Shown piece by piece: positions 10,275 to 19,682 of a stretch of 35,176 nucleotides of DNA. The DNA comes from Acidobacteriota bacterium. GTDB taxonomy: Bacteria; Acidobacteriota; Terriglobia; Bryobacterales; Bryobacteraceae. How positions within the stretch are numbered: the first letter of the stretch is position 1; each line of letters opens with the position of its first letter. The position numbers and the translations under genes are program-made. The stretch covers positions 1 through 35,176 of the forward strand of contig JANXLY010000179.1 in assembly GCA_025354885.1 (NCBI GenBank), in the 5' to 3' direction. Below the pieces are notes generated by a model. The model made no database searches. It was not told where the DNA came from and was given only the letters and a program-made list of their open reading frames with translations.

Positions 10275-12554
10275 TTGAAGTTCTCCTACCAATGGCTATC
10301 GGATCTGGTCGAAGACCTCGACATTGACGCAAAAGAAGTATCGCGCCGCATTACTCTGCACACCGCCGAGAGCGAAGGCGTGGAGCTACACGGCGCTTTG
10401 CTCACCGGGGCCTGCCCGGCCAGGGTGCTGAGCGTAGAGACAATTCCGAATTCCCACAACGTAAAAGCCATCGTCGAAACCGATCTCTATGGACAGAAGA
10501 CGCTAGCCTGCGGCGCGCCCAACTGCCGAGCGGGCCTGGGCACAATATACGTACCGCTCGGAGTCAAACGCGTCAGTGGGGTCGATAGCGACGGGATGCT
10601 TGCGAGCCCTGCCGAACTTGGCATCAACAGCGATCACGATGGCATCATCGAGCTCGAAGGCGAGTTGGGCTTTAGTGCCGATTCGATCATCGAGATCGAC
10701 AACAAGAGCCTGACCCACCGCCCTGACCTCTGGGGCCATTACGGCATGGCACGAGAACTGGCTGCCATCCTCGGCAAAGAGCTCGTCGATCCGGTCAGCT
10801 TCGAACTGCTGCCAGAGGGCGCTCCCGTGCAGCCCGTCGTCATCGAAGATTTTCAGCTTTGTCCGCGCTATTCGGCGCAGGTCTTTGAAAACGTCACGGT
10901 GGGAAGCTCACCCTGGTGGCTCCAATTCCGACTCCAGAGTATTGGGCTGAACTCGATCAACAACATCGTCGACATCACCAACTGGATCCTCGCCGAGTTG
11001 CCGCAACCGACGCACGCATTTGATGCGGACAAGCTCGAAGGCAAAATTATTGTGCGTCGCGCCCAGGCAGGCGAACGCATGCTCGCCCTAAATTGCGAAG
11101 AGTATGAACTCTCAACCGAAGACCTCGTCATCGCTGACGAAAGCGGGCCCATTGCCATCGCTGGCGTCATCGGCGGGAAGTCTTCTTCGATTGGCCCCGA
11201 CACGAAACGCATCGTCTTCGAGAGCGCCAACTTCAACGCAAGCGCGATCCGAAAAACCAGTTCGCGACTCAAGCTGCGAACCGATGCCTCCATGCGATTT
11301 GAGAAGGCCCAAGATCCCCACAACACTTTGCGGGCTATTGCGCGCGCTGCCGAGATGCTCGAACTCGTTTGCCCCGGCATTGTCGCCGTGGGTGGACCCA
11401 CCGACGTCAAGGCAGAATTCAAGGCGCTTTCGGTCATCGAGCTTTCCCTGCCCTGGCTCTACAGAAAGCTTGGCCGCGAGCTCGCCAAACCACAGGTGAT
11501 CGATATTCTGGTCCGTCTCGCATTCCTTGTAGAAGATCAAGGCGAATCGCTCCGAGTCACTGTCCCCAGCTGGCGCGCTACCAAAGATGTATCGATCCCG
11601 GATGATCTTGTTGAAGAGATCGGCCGCACAGTTGGTTATGCCACGATCGATCCTGCCGCACCGGCGATGCCTGTGGTGCCTCCACCAGTCAATGAGGAGC
11701 GGCGTTTCTACAATCAACTCCGCACGGTTGCAACCCAACGGGGATTTCACGAAGTCTACAATTATTCTTTCGTAAGCGAAGCGCAGGCGGCGAAGCTTGG
11801 CATCCCTGTCGCGGCTCATATTCGGGTACTCAATCCGATTGCAGCCGACCAGAGCCTGATGCGCACCACGCTCCTGAATGGCGTCCTTAAGAACTTCGAG
11901 GACAACCTTAGAAATTTCGATAATTTTCGTTTCTTCGAAATAGGTAAAGAGATCCACAAGCAGCCCGAAGGCTTGCCAAACGAAATCGCTCATCTTGCTG
12001 CCGGCCTTTATTCGAAGCAGGGCGACGGCACGGAGAACTTGCGTGAGCTCGAAATATTAGCCCGCTCGATCGCGCCAACCTGTAGCTTCCGTCCAACTGC
12101 TGAGGCCCGCCACTTTGAGCACCCACAGCGTTCTGCAGAAATCTACATCAATGACCAGCGGATCGGACGGCTTTTTGAATTTCACCCCAACTGGGTGGAA
12201 GGACGCGCTGCAGTTCTCGATCTGAACCTGGGACCGCTGGCTTGTACTTTGGCCGGATTGCCAAAGCGCTATCAGCCGATCCGCCGCTTCCCCTCAAGCG
12301 AGTTCGATTTGAGCATTCTTGCTTCAGCACGCACTTATTCCGGCGAGATCGAAAACACCTTGCGGGCCGCTGCATCCGGTGCTGTCGAGCTGGTCGCATT
12401 TGTTCGCGAGTTCACACTTCCAGATGGCCAACGCAGCCTCTCTTTCCGTGTAACTGTTGCAAACATGGAGCGCACGCTCACACAAGAAGAAATTACAGCA
12501 GAACGCGATAGGCTGATCGCAGCCATTCGCACAGCCGGCTTCGAACTGCGCTAG
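10275..12554 (+). CDS. pheT: Phenylalanine-tRNA ligase beta subunit (PheT)
   Basis: Non-catalytic beta subunit of Phe-tRNA synthetase, holding editing and tRNA-binding domains. The 759-aa protein shows, in order: MKFSYQWLSDLV at the N-terminus; a somewhat short EMAP/tRBD-like OB domain (about 45-140, ARVLSVETIPNSHNVKA); the B3/B4 editing region (about 210-390, including ANFNASAIRKTSSRLKLRTDASMRFEK); the B5 domain; a core-like region (NYSFVSEAQ, LNPIAADQSLMRT); and a C-terminal anticodon-binding FDX-ACB domain (about 665-759). The start is TTG, preceded at a 6-nt distance by AGGAG (10264-10268). The family N-terminus fits it exactly, so the rare start is well supported. Confidence 0.97.
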   Translation: MKFSYQWLSDLVEDLDIDAKEVSRRITLHTAESEGVELHGALLTGACPARVLSVETIPNSHNVKAIVETDLYGQKTLACGAPNCRAGLGTIYVPLGVKRVSGVDSDGMLASPAELGINSDHDGIIELEGELGFSADSIIEIDNKSLTHRPDLWGHYGMARELAAILGKELVDPVSFELLPEGAPVQPVVIEDFQLCPRYSAQVFENVTVGSSPWWLQFRLQSIGLNSINNIVDITNWILAELPQPTHAFDADKLEGKIIVRRAQAGERMLALNCEEYELSTEDLVIADESGPIAIAGVIGGKSSSIGPDTKRIVFESANFNASAIRKTSSRLKLRTDASMRFEKAQDPHNTLRAIARAAEMLELVCPGIVAVGGPTDVKAEFKALSVIELSLPWLYRKLGRELAKPQVIDILVRLAFLVEDQGESLRVTVPSWRATKDVSIPDDLVEEIGRTVGYATIDPAAPAMPVVPPPVNEERRFYNQLRTVATQRGFHEVYNYSFVSEAQAAKLGIPVAAHIRVLNPIAADQSLMRTTLLNGVLKNFEDNLRNFDNFRFFEIGKEIHKQPEGLPNEIAHLAAGLYSKQGDGTENLRELEILARSIAPTCSFRPTAEARHFEHPQRSAEIYINDQRIGRLFEFHPNWVEGRAAVLDLNLGPLACTLAGLPKRYQPIRRFPSSEFDLSILASARTYSGEIENTLRAAASGAVELVAFVREFTLPDGQRSLSFRVTVANMERTLTQEEITAERDRLIAAIRTAGFELR

Positions 12555-12640
12555 CCACTCAGCCCGGCGCAGAACTTCAACATTCTTGAAACTCTGCCCG
12601 AAAATATTCGTATCTTCACTTGGAACCTTAACTCATTCCC

Positions 12641-15334
12641 ATGCAAATCACCCAAATCTCTCTCCGCCTGGTGCTCGCGGCATTTACCCTGTGTCCGCTT
12701 TTCGCCCAAAAGAAAATGGTCGCCGCTCCCGGGCTCCCGCCAATCATCGATCGCGAACTGCTTTTTGGCAACCCGGAAATTTCCGGTTCGCAAATCTCGC
12801 CCGATGGCAAATTCATCGCCTTCCATAAGCCGTATAAAGACACCCGCAATGTCTGGGTGAAGAGGACCGAGGAGCCCTTTAGCGCCGCTCGGCTTCTCAC
12901 AGCAGAGACCAAACGCCCCATTGGCGGTTTCTTCTGGAGTCGCGACTCAAAATACATTCTTTTCGTCAAAGACAATGCCGGCGACGAGAACTTCAACATC
13001 TTCGCAGTGGATCCCGCAGCCAGCCCCGCAGCAGGCGCGGATGCCCCCGATGCGCGCGATCTTACCGGCGTCAAAGGGATCCAGATCCAAATCTATAGTT
13101 TGCCCAAGAACGATCCCAACACTGCTTACATCGGCATCAATGATCGCGACAAAGCCTGGCACGATCTCTACAAGCTGAATATTGCCAGCGGCGATAAAAC
13201 ACTGCTGCGCAAGAACACAGACAAGATCGCCGGTTGGGTTTTCGATGAGCAGGGCCAACTTCGCCTCGCCTCACATGTCGACGATAGTGGCGAACAGCAG
13301 ATCCTTCGTGTCGATGCCAGCGGATTCACCAAGATCTACTCCTGTGACGTCTTCGAAGCCTGCGGTCCGGCACAGTTCCACAAGGATGGCAAGCGCTTCT
13401 ACATGGAAACAAACAAGGGCGACCGTGATCGTATCGAATTGATCCTTTTTGACCCCATCACGCTCAAAGAAGAATTCGTCGAGACCGATCCGCTCAAGCG
13501 CGTAGACCTCGGAAGCGTGATTTTCTCGGTCGCGAGCGATGAATTGGCTCTCACTACCTACACCGACGAGAAAACCCGCAGATACTTCAAGGACAAGGCG
13601 CTCGAAGCGGACTACAAGTGGCTCCAGTCCAAACTGCCTAGCCGCGAGATTGGCTTGGGCTCACACACCCGCGACGAGCAACTGTGGCTCATCTCTGCGA
13701 CGGGTGACACAGAACCCGGCTCCACCTACCTTTATGACCGCAAAGCGAAGAAGCTCACTCTGCAATACGTGATTCGTGAAAAGCTGCCCCGCGCATCGCT
13801 ATCGTCCATGCAGCCCATCCGCTACAAGTCTTCCGATGGTCTCGAAATTCCCGCTTACCTGACGCTCCCCAAGGGCCTCAACCCGAAGGGCCTGCCGACG
13901 ATCATAATTCCGCACGGCGGCCCATGGGCCCGTGATTTCTGGGGCTACAACGGACTTGCTCAATTCTTCGCGAACCGTGGATACGCTGTACTCGCCGCTA
14001 ACTTTCGCGGCTCAACCGGCTACGGCAAGAAATTCCTCAATGCCGGCAACGGCGAATGGGGCAAAAAGATGCAGGACGACCTCACCTGGGGCGTCAAGCA
14101 TCTCATCGCCGAGGGCATAGCAGACCCCAAACGTGTTGCGATCCTTGGCGGATCCTACGGTGGTTATGCCACTCTCGCCGGAGTCGCCTTCACGCCCGAT
14201 GTCTACCGCGCAGGAGTCGATATCGTTGGACCTTCCAACTTGAACACGCTGCTTGAAGCAATTCCTCCTTACTGGGAAGCCGGCAAAAAGATGATGTTCT
14301 CCCGCATGGCGGATCCGGGAACGGCAGAGGGTAAAGCGTGGCTCAAAGAACGTTCGCCGTTGAGCGCAGCGGAGAAAATCAAGACTCCGCTGATGGTAGT
14401 TCAGGGTGCGAATGATCCTCGCGTGAATAAGGCGGAAGCCGAGCAGATCGTAGTCGCGCTGCGGGATCGAAAATTCCCGGTCGAGTACATCCTCGCCCCC
14501 GATGAAGGCCACGGCTTCCAGCGTCCCGTGAACAACATGGCCATGTTTATGGCGATTGAGAAGTTCCTTGCCAAACATCTGGATGGGCGCTATCAGGAAG
14601 GTGGTACGCCAGAGGTCCAGCAGCGGCTTCGAGAGATCACTGTAGACCCGGCATCGGTCACTTTGCCGAAGAAGGCCGACGCTGCGAGCATCAAGGGTCT
14701 CAAGCCTTCAACCCCACTCATCCCCGGAACCTACCGCTATCAGGCAAAAATTTCGGTCGGCGGCCAGGAGATCGCACTCAAGGTGACGACAATCATCAAG
14801 GAGCAGGACGGCGGCTATCTCGTTTCCGACCTCCTCGAAACGCCTATGGGCAATTTCAGCGACGAGGCTGTGCTCGAAAAGGCAACACTCGAACTCCGAA
14901 CGCGCAGTGTTCATCAGGGACCAGCCGCCATTGACATTATTTACACGAGCTCTAAAGCGAGCGGCAAATTGTCGATGAGCGGCAAGGATACGGCCATTGA
15001 CTCAAGTCTTGGTGGCGGCCTCTTTGCCGATGGCCCAGCGGCGCAACAATGCATTGGCACCCTGCCCCTGGCCGATGGTTACACAGCAACCTATCGCAAC
15101 TTCGACCTGCAAAAACGAAAAGAAAAATTGATGCAGTTAAAGGTGGTCGGAGCTGAAAGCGTCACCGTGCCGGCCGGCACCTTCGACTGCCATAAGGTCG
15201 AGTTGTCGTCTGCGGAAGGCGGCCCGGAAAAAGCAACACTCTGGATCGCAAAGGACTCGCACCAGTCGATCAAAATGTCGAGCGTGATGCCAAGTATGAA
15301 CGGGGCAACGATGGTCTCGGAGCTGCTTCCCTAA
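12641..15334 (+). CDS. Secreted S9 family peptidase with extra C-terminal beta domain
   Basis: Prolyl-oligopeptidase-type serine peptidase (897 aa) acting outside the cytoplasm on peptides. It has a cleavable signal (hydrophobic segment ending near FAQ), an N-terminal beta-propeller (about 35-380), then the alpha/beta-hydrolase domain with S505 in GGSYGG, D592 in GANDPRVN and H624 in EGHGF, the complete triad in correct order. The peptidase domain ends near residue 660. A further 230 residues follow, rich in beta-strand pattern (PGTYRYQAKISVGG, VTVPAGTFDCHKVE, LWIAKDSHQSIKM), resembling DUF3108-type envelope domains. The domain name is inference. Its own promoter is likely, since an 86-nt gap follows pheT. 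Confidence 0.92.
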   Translation: MQITQISLRLVLAAFTLCPLFAQKKMVAAPGLPPIIDRELLFGNPEISGSQISPDGKFIAFHKPYKDTRNVWVKRTEEPFSAARLLTAETKRPIGGFFWSRDSKYILFVKDNAGDENFNIFAVDPAASPAAGADAPDARDLTGVKGIQIQIYSLPKNDPNTAYIGINDRDKAWHDLYKLNIASGDKTLLRKNTDKIAGWVFDEQGQLRLASHVDDSGEQQILRVDASGFTKIYSCDVFEACGPAQFHKDGKRFYMETNKGDRDRIELILFDPITLKEEFVETDPLKRVDLGSVIFSVASDELALTTYTDEKTRRYFKDKALEADYKWLQSKLPSREIGLGSHTRDEQLWLISATGDTEPGSTYLYDRKAKKLTLQYVIREKLPRASLSSMQPIRYKSSDGLEIPAYLTLPKGLNPKGLPTIIIPHGGPWARDFWGYNGLAQFFANRGYAVLAANFRGSTGYGKKFLNAGNGEWGKKMQDDLTWGVKHLIAEGIADPKRVAILGGSYGGYATLAGVAFTPDVYRAGVDIVGPSNLNTLLEAIPPYWEAGKKMMFSRMADPGTAEGKAWLKERSPLSAAEKIKTPLMVVQGANDPRVNKAEAEQIVVALRDRKFPVEYILAPDEGHGFQRPVNNMAMFMAIEKFLAKHLDGRYQEGGTPEVQQRLREITVDPASVTLPKKADAASIKGLKPSTPLIPGTYRYQAKISVGGQEIALKVTTIIKEQDGGYLVSDLLETPMGNFSDEAVLEKATLELRTRSVHQGPAAIDIIYTSSKASGKLSMSGKDTAIDSSLGGGLFADGPAAQQCIGTLPLADGYTATYRNFDLQKRKEKLMQLKVVGAESVTVPAGTFDCHKVELSSAEGGPEKATLWIAKDSHQSIKMSSVMPSMNGATMVSELLP

Positions 15335-15339
15335 AAAGC

Positions 15340-16581
15340 CTAGCGGGCGAGCGGATAGGTTAACCCTTCCCTCAGCCATTCGTGATTGAGCTGGACGGCT
15401 TCCTTCAGGATCTGCACCAGCTCTTCACGTTGTTCGTAAAGGCGATAGCCTGCTTTAGGCCGCAGATAACCACGAGCTTTGGGATTTTGCTCAAACAGGT
15501 GCTCTTCGCCCACCTCTTCAGCCTTCCTTGCGTAGTAGGCACGGTTGTCGAGCAGTGCTTTCACGAGGAACGGCATCAGCAGCGAATAATCACTCTGCAG
15601 ACTCTCAGTCGCCTCTGTGTAGGTATCCTTGTCCACCTTGCCCCAGGTCACCGCTTCGGCGGGAAAACAGCTCGACAAAGAACCGTCCGTCACCGGCGCC
15701 GATACGATCTGCACATCAAAATTGTAGCCGCGCACATTGGGCAAGCCGAGAATTTGTCCAAGCGCCGGCTCTGGTTGCAGGTTGTAATTTTTGGGCACTC
15801 CACCACCCAGCACCAGTGTCGCGAGAGCTTTCACAGGATTTCGAAACAAACCCCAATAGTGATAGGCACAAGCTTCAAACACTTCGCCATGGAGGTCCAG
15901 ATCGAAGTCATATTCTTCGATGATCCCCGCCTGCTTCATCGCCCAGAGCTTCATCGAATTCAGAAACACGCTGCCATCGGCCGGCGCGCCTACAAATACC
16001 GGCACGGCCAATCGCTCGCAGGCTGCCAGCAAACCCTCTTCCACGCCGTTCGCTTTTTCCTGTGCTGCGTAATAGCGACCCAGAAGATTGCGCAATTCCG
16101 TGCCTGTCATCTTGCGCTGAAACTCGGGCAACTGCAGCATCGCTGTAAGAAAGCGATCCTGATCGAGCAACACATCTTCATCAAAGGCCATGTCCGTAAC
16201 GCGAATCGTGTGCTCGTCGCGCAGCGCTCCGTCGTCACCAAAGATCGGAACCTCGTGGACCGGGTTCCTGTGCCCAGTCAGGCTCCGGTGCCCGTCGTGA
16301 TAACAAACTGCATCAGTAGTCGATAGATACGCCACCCAGCCGGTCTCGAGCAAGGGCACGAGCCAGGTCTGGTGCTGGCCGCTCACCGTGATCGGGCCCG
16401 CAATGGCTACTGTCAGCGGGCAACCCATGCCAATTGCAGTATCGAGAATCGTGTAGATTCTACGCAGGAAAGCCCCACCAAAAGCAGGCAGGCAATTCAT
16501 GAATACTTCGTGCAGATTTTCGCACTCGTCCACGCGCTTGGTTAAGACCGTGCGCCTGTCGGGTTGATGATGTGTGCTCAT
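15340..16581 (-). CDS. Deoxyhypusine-synthase-like NAD-dependent aminobutyl transferase
   Basis: A 413-aa member of the deoxyhypusine synthase fold. Conserved family features are VFVGAPADGS (195-204), the NAD-binding glycine run LVLGGGVPK (257-264), VTDGS (297-301) and the active-site AEAVTWGKV, with the expected imine-forming lysine at K315. Bacteria have no eIF5A, the substrate of the eukaryotic and archaeal enzyme. Bacterial relatives may act on polyamines (homospermidine synthase-like) or on unknown targets. Human spermidine contacts H288 and D316 correspond here to Asn and Leu by my hand alignment, so the substrate probably differs. The start overlaps the stop of the PIG-L gene by 4 nt, so the two are coupled. 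It is convergent with the S9 peptidase, 5 nt apart. Confidence 0.85.
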   Translation of the reverse strand: MSTHHQPDRRTVLTKRVDECENLHEVFMNCLPAFGGAFLRRIYTILDTAIGMGCPLTVAIAGPITVSGQHQTWLVPLLETGWVAYLSTTDAVCYHDGHRSLTGHRNPVHEVPIFGDDGALRDEHTIRVTDMAFDEDVLLDQDRFLTAMLQLPEFQRKMTGTELRNLLGRYYAAQEKANGVEEGLLAACERLAVPVFVGAPADGSVFLNSMKLWAMKQAGIIEEYDFDLDLHGEVFEACAYHYWGLFRNPVKALATLVLGGGVPKNYNLQPEPALGQILGLPNVRGYNFDVQIVSAPVTDGSLSSCFPAEAVTWGKVDKDTYTEATESLQSDYSLLMPFLVKALLDNRAYYARKAEEVGEEHLFEQNPKARGYLRPKAGYRLYEQREELVQILKEAVQLNHEWLREGLTYPLAR

Positions 16582-17333
16582 TGGCTAACCAGGTTCGTTA
16601 ATTGTTCGAGAATTTCTTGCAGGAGCGGCGACTGAGGATAGGGGTGTCCGTGATACTGGCGGAACCCCTCTCCCAAAGCGAGCCCAGCCAGGCCCCCGCG
16701 TTTGGCTGTCCAGCGGGCGGCCGTCTCGACATAGTCGTCCATGCCGTGCTGTTTCTTCAACCAGTTCCGTTGCGATGCATGGCAACCGACCAGTGCCTGC
16801 TTCAGTTCCATGGTTTCGGCCACATCGACAACAAATTCAGGCCGCAGGAGGTTTCCGTCGCGGTCGATGCCATCGGCAGAATCCATAAAGTACAGATGCG
16901 GAATTCGATCGAGTGCCACAAACTCACCCGTGTGGTAGTTCGGCGCAGAGGCCCCGAAACAGGCGTCGCGAACGAGCGCATGCGTGGCCTCGTGATCGCA
17001 GTGATAATCCGGAGAATTCGACGTGATCACGATATCCGGCCGCGTTTCACGCAGGATCTGAGTCACGCGCCTGCGACCTGCATCGTCATTGAAAATTGCC
17101 ATGTCGCGGAACTCGGCGCAAAGATAATCGGCGCCAATCATGGCCGCTGCAGTTGCAGCCTCCATGCGCCTCACAGCAGAAATATCGTCCGGGCCCATCT
17201 CGGCCGAGCCGCAATCGCCTGGAGTCATCGTGCATATCGTGAGCGAAATTCCTGTTCCAGCCAGCAGCGCCAATGTGCCGCCAGCGAGGATCTCGCAATC
17301 GTCAGGGTGAGCGTGAATCGCCAGAATTCTCAT
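16578..17333 (-). CDS. PIG-L family N-deacetylase
   Basis: A 251-aa zinc-dependent LmbE/PIG-L deacetylase, the family that removes acetyl groups from GlcNAc-type conjugates in mycothiol, bacillithiol, GPI-anchor and antibiotic pathways. Zinc-site motifs are clear: AHPDD at 8-12 and HCDH at 111-114 in DYHCDHEATHAL. It could be BshB1-like (bacillithiol), but no bshA or bshC is in the window and the length and motifs fit many PIG-L subgroups. No signal peptide is seen, so it is cytoplasmic. It is the first gene of a two-gene unit with the deoxyhypusine-synthase-like gene (ATGA overlap) and is divergent from ilvD. Confidence 0.92.
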   Translation of the reverse strand: MRILAIHAHPDDCEILAGGTLALLAGTGISLTICTMTPGDCGSAEMGPDDISAVRRMEAATAAAMIGADYLCAEFRDMAIFNDDAGRRRVTQILRETRPDIVITSNSPDYHCDHEATHALVRDACFGASAPNYHTGEFVALDRIPHLYFMDSADGIDRDGNLLRPEFVVDVAETMELKQALVGCHASQRNWLKKQHGMDDYVETAARWTAKRGGLAGLALGEGFRQYHGHPYPQSPLLQEILEQLTNLVSQ

Positions 17334-17401
17334 ATTTGTGTCGGGAAACTCTCATTCTCGCATGTGGTTTGTGGCCGCGCGATTGATAAGATGAGAGGTT
17401 T

Positions 17402-19072
17402 ATGAGTCTCAAGAGCTACACGATTACCCAAGGTCGCGATCGCGCGCCGGCCCGCTCCATGTTGAAGGCCATTGGCTTTACTGACGAAGATTTGCGCAAG
17501 CCGATCATCGGCATCGCCAACACCTGGATCGAAACGATGCCCTGCAACTACAACCTGCGTGATCTCGCGGTTAAAGTGAAGGAAGGTATCCGTGCAGCCG
17601 GCGGCACTCCCATGGAGTTCAACACCATCGCCATCAGCGACGGCGTCACCATGGGCACTGAAGGAATGAAAGCAAGTCTTGTCAGCCGCGACTTGATTGC
17701 CGACTCGATCGAGCTCTGCGCACGTGGCTATATGTTCGACGGCATCATTGCTCTGGTAGCTTGCGACAAGACCATTCCAGGCGCTGCCATGGCCCTGCTC
17801 CGCCTCAACGTCCCCGGCGTCATCATGTACGGTGGGACCATCATGCCCGGCAAACGAAACGGCATCGACATCACTCTTCAGGATGTCTTTGAGGCCGTAG
17901 GCGCAAATGCTGCGGGCAAGATCAGCGATGCGGAATTGCTGGATATCGAGAACAAGGCCTGCCCCGGCGCAGGAGCCTGTGGAGGCCAATTCACTGCCAA
18001 TACCATGGCAACTGTAATGGAACTCATCGGACTCGCCCCTATGTATACGGGCAGCACGCCACAGGTAGACCCCGCCAAGAACGACGTCGCTATTCGCTGC
18101 GGCAAGATCATTGTCGACGCCGTCAAACGCGACCTCAAGCCCCGTGACATCTGCACCCGCGCTGCCTTTGAAAACGCAATCGCGAGCGTAGCAGCCACGG
18201 GTGGCTCCACCAACGCGGTGCTGCACCTTTTGGCTATGGCACAAGAGGCCGGTGTCGAGTTGGAGATTGACGACTTTCAGAAAATTAGCGCCCGCACTCC
18301 GTTGCTCAGTAACCTCAAGCCCGCCGGCAGGTTTACAGCAGCCGATGTACATACGGCTGGCGGCATTCCGGTTGTAGCGAAATACCTTCTCGAAGGCGGA
18401 TTTGTTGACGGTTCTACGATGACAGTCACCGGCGAAACCTTTGGGCAGGAAGCAATGAAGGCCGTGCCCACCCCAGGTCAGGAAGTGATTCAACCCACTA
18501 CCAACCCGATCAAGAAATCTGGCGGCCTTGTGATCCTGCGCGGCAGCCTGTCTCCAGAGGGTTGCGTGATCAAAGTGACGGGCATTGAGCGAAAGGGCCA
18601 ACGCGGTCCGGCAAAGGTATACGAGCGCGAAGAAGATGCGATGAAGGCTGTCCTTGGTGGCGAAATCAAGCCAGGTGACGTAGTCGTGATCCGCTACGAA
18701 GGGCCCAAGGGCGGCCCGGGAATGCGCGAAATGCTGGGCGTTACCGGTGCCATCATGGGCGTCGGCTTAGGAGATTCAACCGCACTACTTACTGATGGCC
18801 GCTTCAGCGGCGCAACCCGCGGCTTCATGGTTGGACACGTCGCACCAGAGGCCTTTGACGGCGGGCCGATCGCACTTGTTGAAAACGGCGACATTATCAA
18901 CATCGACATCGAAAACCGCATTATCGATCTTGAAGTCGACGCTGCCACACTCGCAGCCCGCAAGGCCAAGTGGACTGCACCTGAGCCAAAGTACAAAACT
19001 GGCGTTTTCGCCAAATACATCAAGACCGTTGGTTCGGCCAGCGAAGGCGCGATCACTTCAAAGATCTTTTAG
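17402..19072 (+). CDS. ilvD: Dihydroxy-acid dehydratase (IlvD)
   Basis: Iron-sulfur enzyme of branched-chain amino-acid and pantothenate synthesis, converting 2,3-dihydroxy acids to 2-keto acids. The 556-aa product is of family length. Cluster cysteines are at C48 (ETMPCNYNL), C121 ([11 protein letters not shown]) and C193 ([15 protein letters not shown]). Other family segments are [38 protein letters not shown] and [21 protein letters not shown]. The ATG at 17402 is preceded by GAGAGG. No other ilv gene is in the window. It is divergent from the PIG-L gene and followed by a 213-nt gap in which I see no gene. Confidence 0.98.
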   Translation: MSLKSYTITQGRDRAPARSMLKAIGFTDEDLRKPIIGIANTWIETMPCNYNLRDLAVKVKEGIRAAGGTPMEFNTIAISDGVTMGTEGMKASLVSRDLIADSIELCARGYMFDGIIALVACDKTIPGAAMALLRLNVPGVIMYGGTIMPGKRNGIDITLQDVFEAVGANAAGKISDAELLDIENKACPGAGACGGQFTANTMATVMELIGLAPMYTGSTPQVDPAKNDVAIRCGKIIVDAVKRDLKPRDICTRAAFENAIASVAATGGSTNAVLHLLAMAQEAGVELEIDDFQKISARTPLLSNLKPAGRFTAADVHTAGGIPVVAKYLLEGGFVDGSTMTVTGETFGQEAMKAVPTPGQEVIQPTTNPIKKSGGLVILRGSLSPEGCVIKVTGIERKGQRGPAKVYEREEDAMKAVLGGEIKPGDVVVIRYEGPKGGPGMREMLGVTGAIMGVGLGDSTALLTDGRFSGATRGFMVGHVAPEAFDGGPIALVENGDIINIDIENRIIDLEVDAATLAARKAKWTAPEPKYKTGVFAKYIKTVGSASEGAITSKIF

Positions 19073-19285
19073 CTGTACGGGGTAGCCCTTCGCTTTCAGA
19101 CGTGTTTATGCCTGGAATCGAAACGGCTTAACGCTACTTCGGACTTTAAGCTACCGCGGTCGCTGGAGTGCAGTATTGCTTTCGACGCCCTGAGATCGCG
19201 GCACCCAATGCGAAGCGGGCTGATGGATTGCACCTGACCGGAATTTGGTCGGCGGTGGAGTGCCAGAACAAAACCAGGAAAGAAG

Positions 19286-19606
19286 ATGGAATCAGCAATC
19301 ATGTACTCGATGGACAATATGAAGAAATTCCCGAAGATGGACGCATTGGCACCAGAAGCAATGAAAGCTTTTTGGGCCTTTGATCGTGTGGCTCTCGCCG
19401 ACGGTGCCATTCCGAAAAAATACAAGGAACTCATGGCCCTTGCCGTCGCATTGACCACACAATGCGTGTATTGCCTTGAGATCCACAAAAAAGCCGCTGT
19501 GAAAGCTGGCGCGACCCAAGAAGAAATTGCCGAAGTAGTGTTGTTGGCTGCTGCATTGCGAGCAGGTGCCGCAATGACCCACGGCACGCATCTTATCGAA
19601 GGCTAG
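19286..19606 (+). CDS. Carboxymuconolactone decarboxylase / AhpD-family protein
   Basis: A small (106 aa) all-helical protein of the CMD/AhpD fold. The redox-type motif C60-V-Y-C63 followed by H67 (TTQCVYCLEIHKKA) is the AhpD signature for peroxidase-type disulfide chemistry. The length and pattern (ALAVALTTQC, EIAEVVLLAAALRAG) fit the single-domain family. The likely role is alkyl-hydroperoxide or related redox activity in the cytoplasm, but such proteins are often of unknown substrate. The ATG at 19286 has AGGAAAG (19276-19282) just before it. The preceding 213 nt after ilvD contain no recognisable gene or terminator; the following gene begins about 75 nt downstream. Confidence 0.9.
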   Translation: MESAIMYSMDNMKKFPKMDALAPEAMKAFWAFDRVALADGAIPKKYKELMALAVALTTQCVYCLEIHKKAAVKAGATQEEIAEVVLLAAALRAGAAMTHGTHLIEG

Positions 19607-19682
19607 GTGATGCAGCTATCAAGATTGCTCCCAGGCCGCGCTCGGGAATGTGATTGAATATCAGAGAGGTTTCTTAAACAAG

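Noticed and set aside
11112-11993. 293-codon minus-strand frame inside pheT
   Set aside because: It lies fully within a confidently identified gene and has no recognisable domain.
15382-16326. 314-codon plus-strand frame opposite the deoxyhypusine-synthase-like gene
   Set aside because: It is a shadow of a well-supported gene and its translation is rich in Arg/His/Cys without domain motifs.
17330-18601. Long minus-strand open frame (423 codons) opposite ilvD
   Set aside because: It is the mirror of the ilvD reading frame; the translation has no family features, while ilvD has all of its own.
19073-19285. Possible small RNA or terminator in the ilvD/CMD gap
   Set aside because: No strong stem followed by a T-run was found; the only stem is 3 bp (GGG/CCC).
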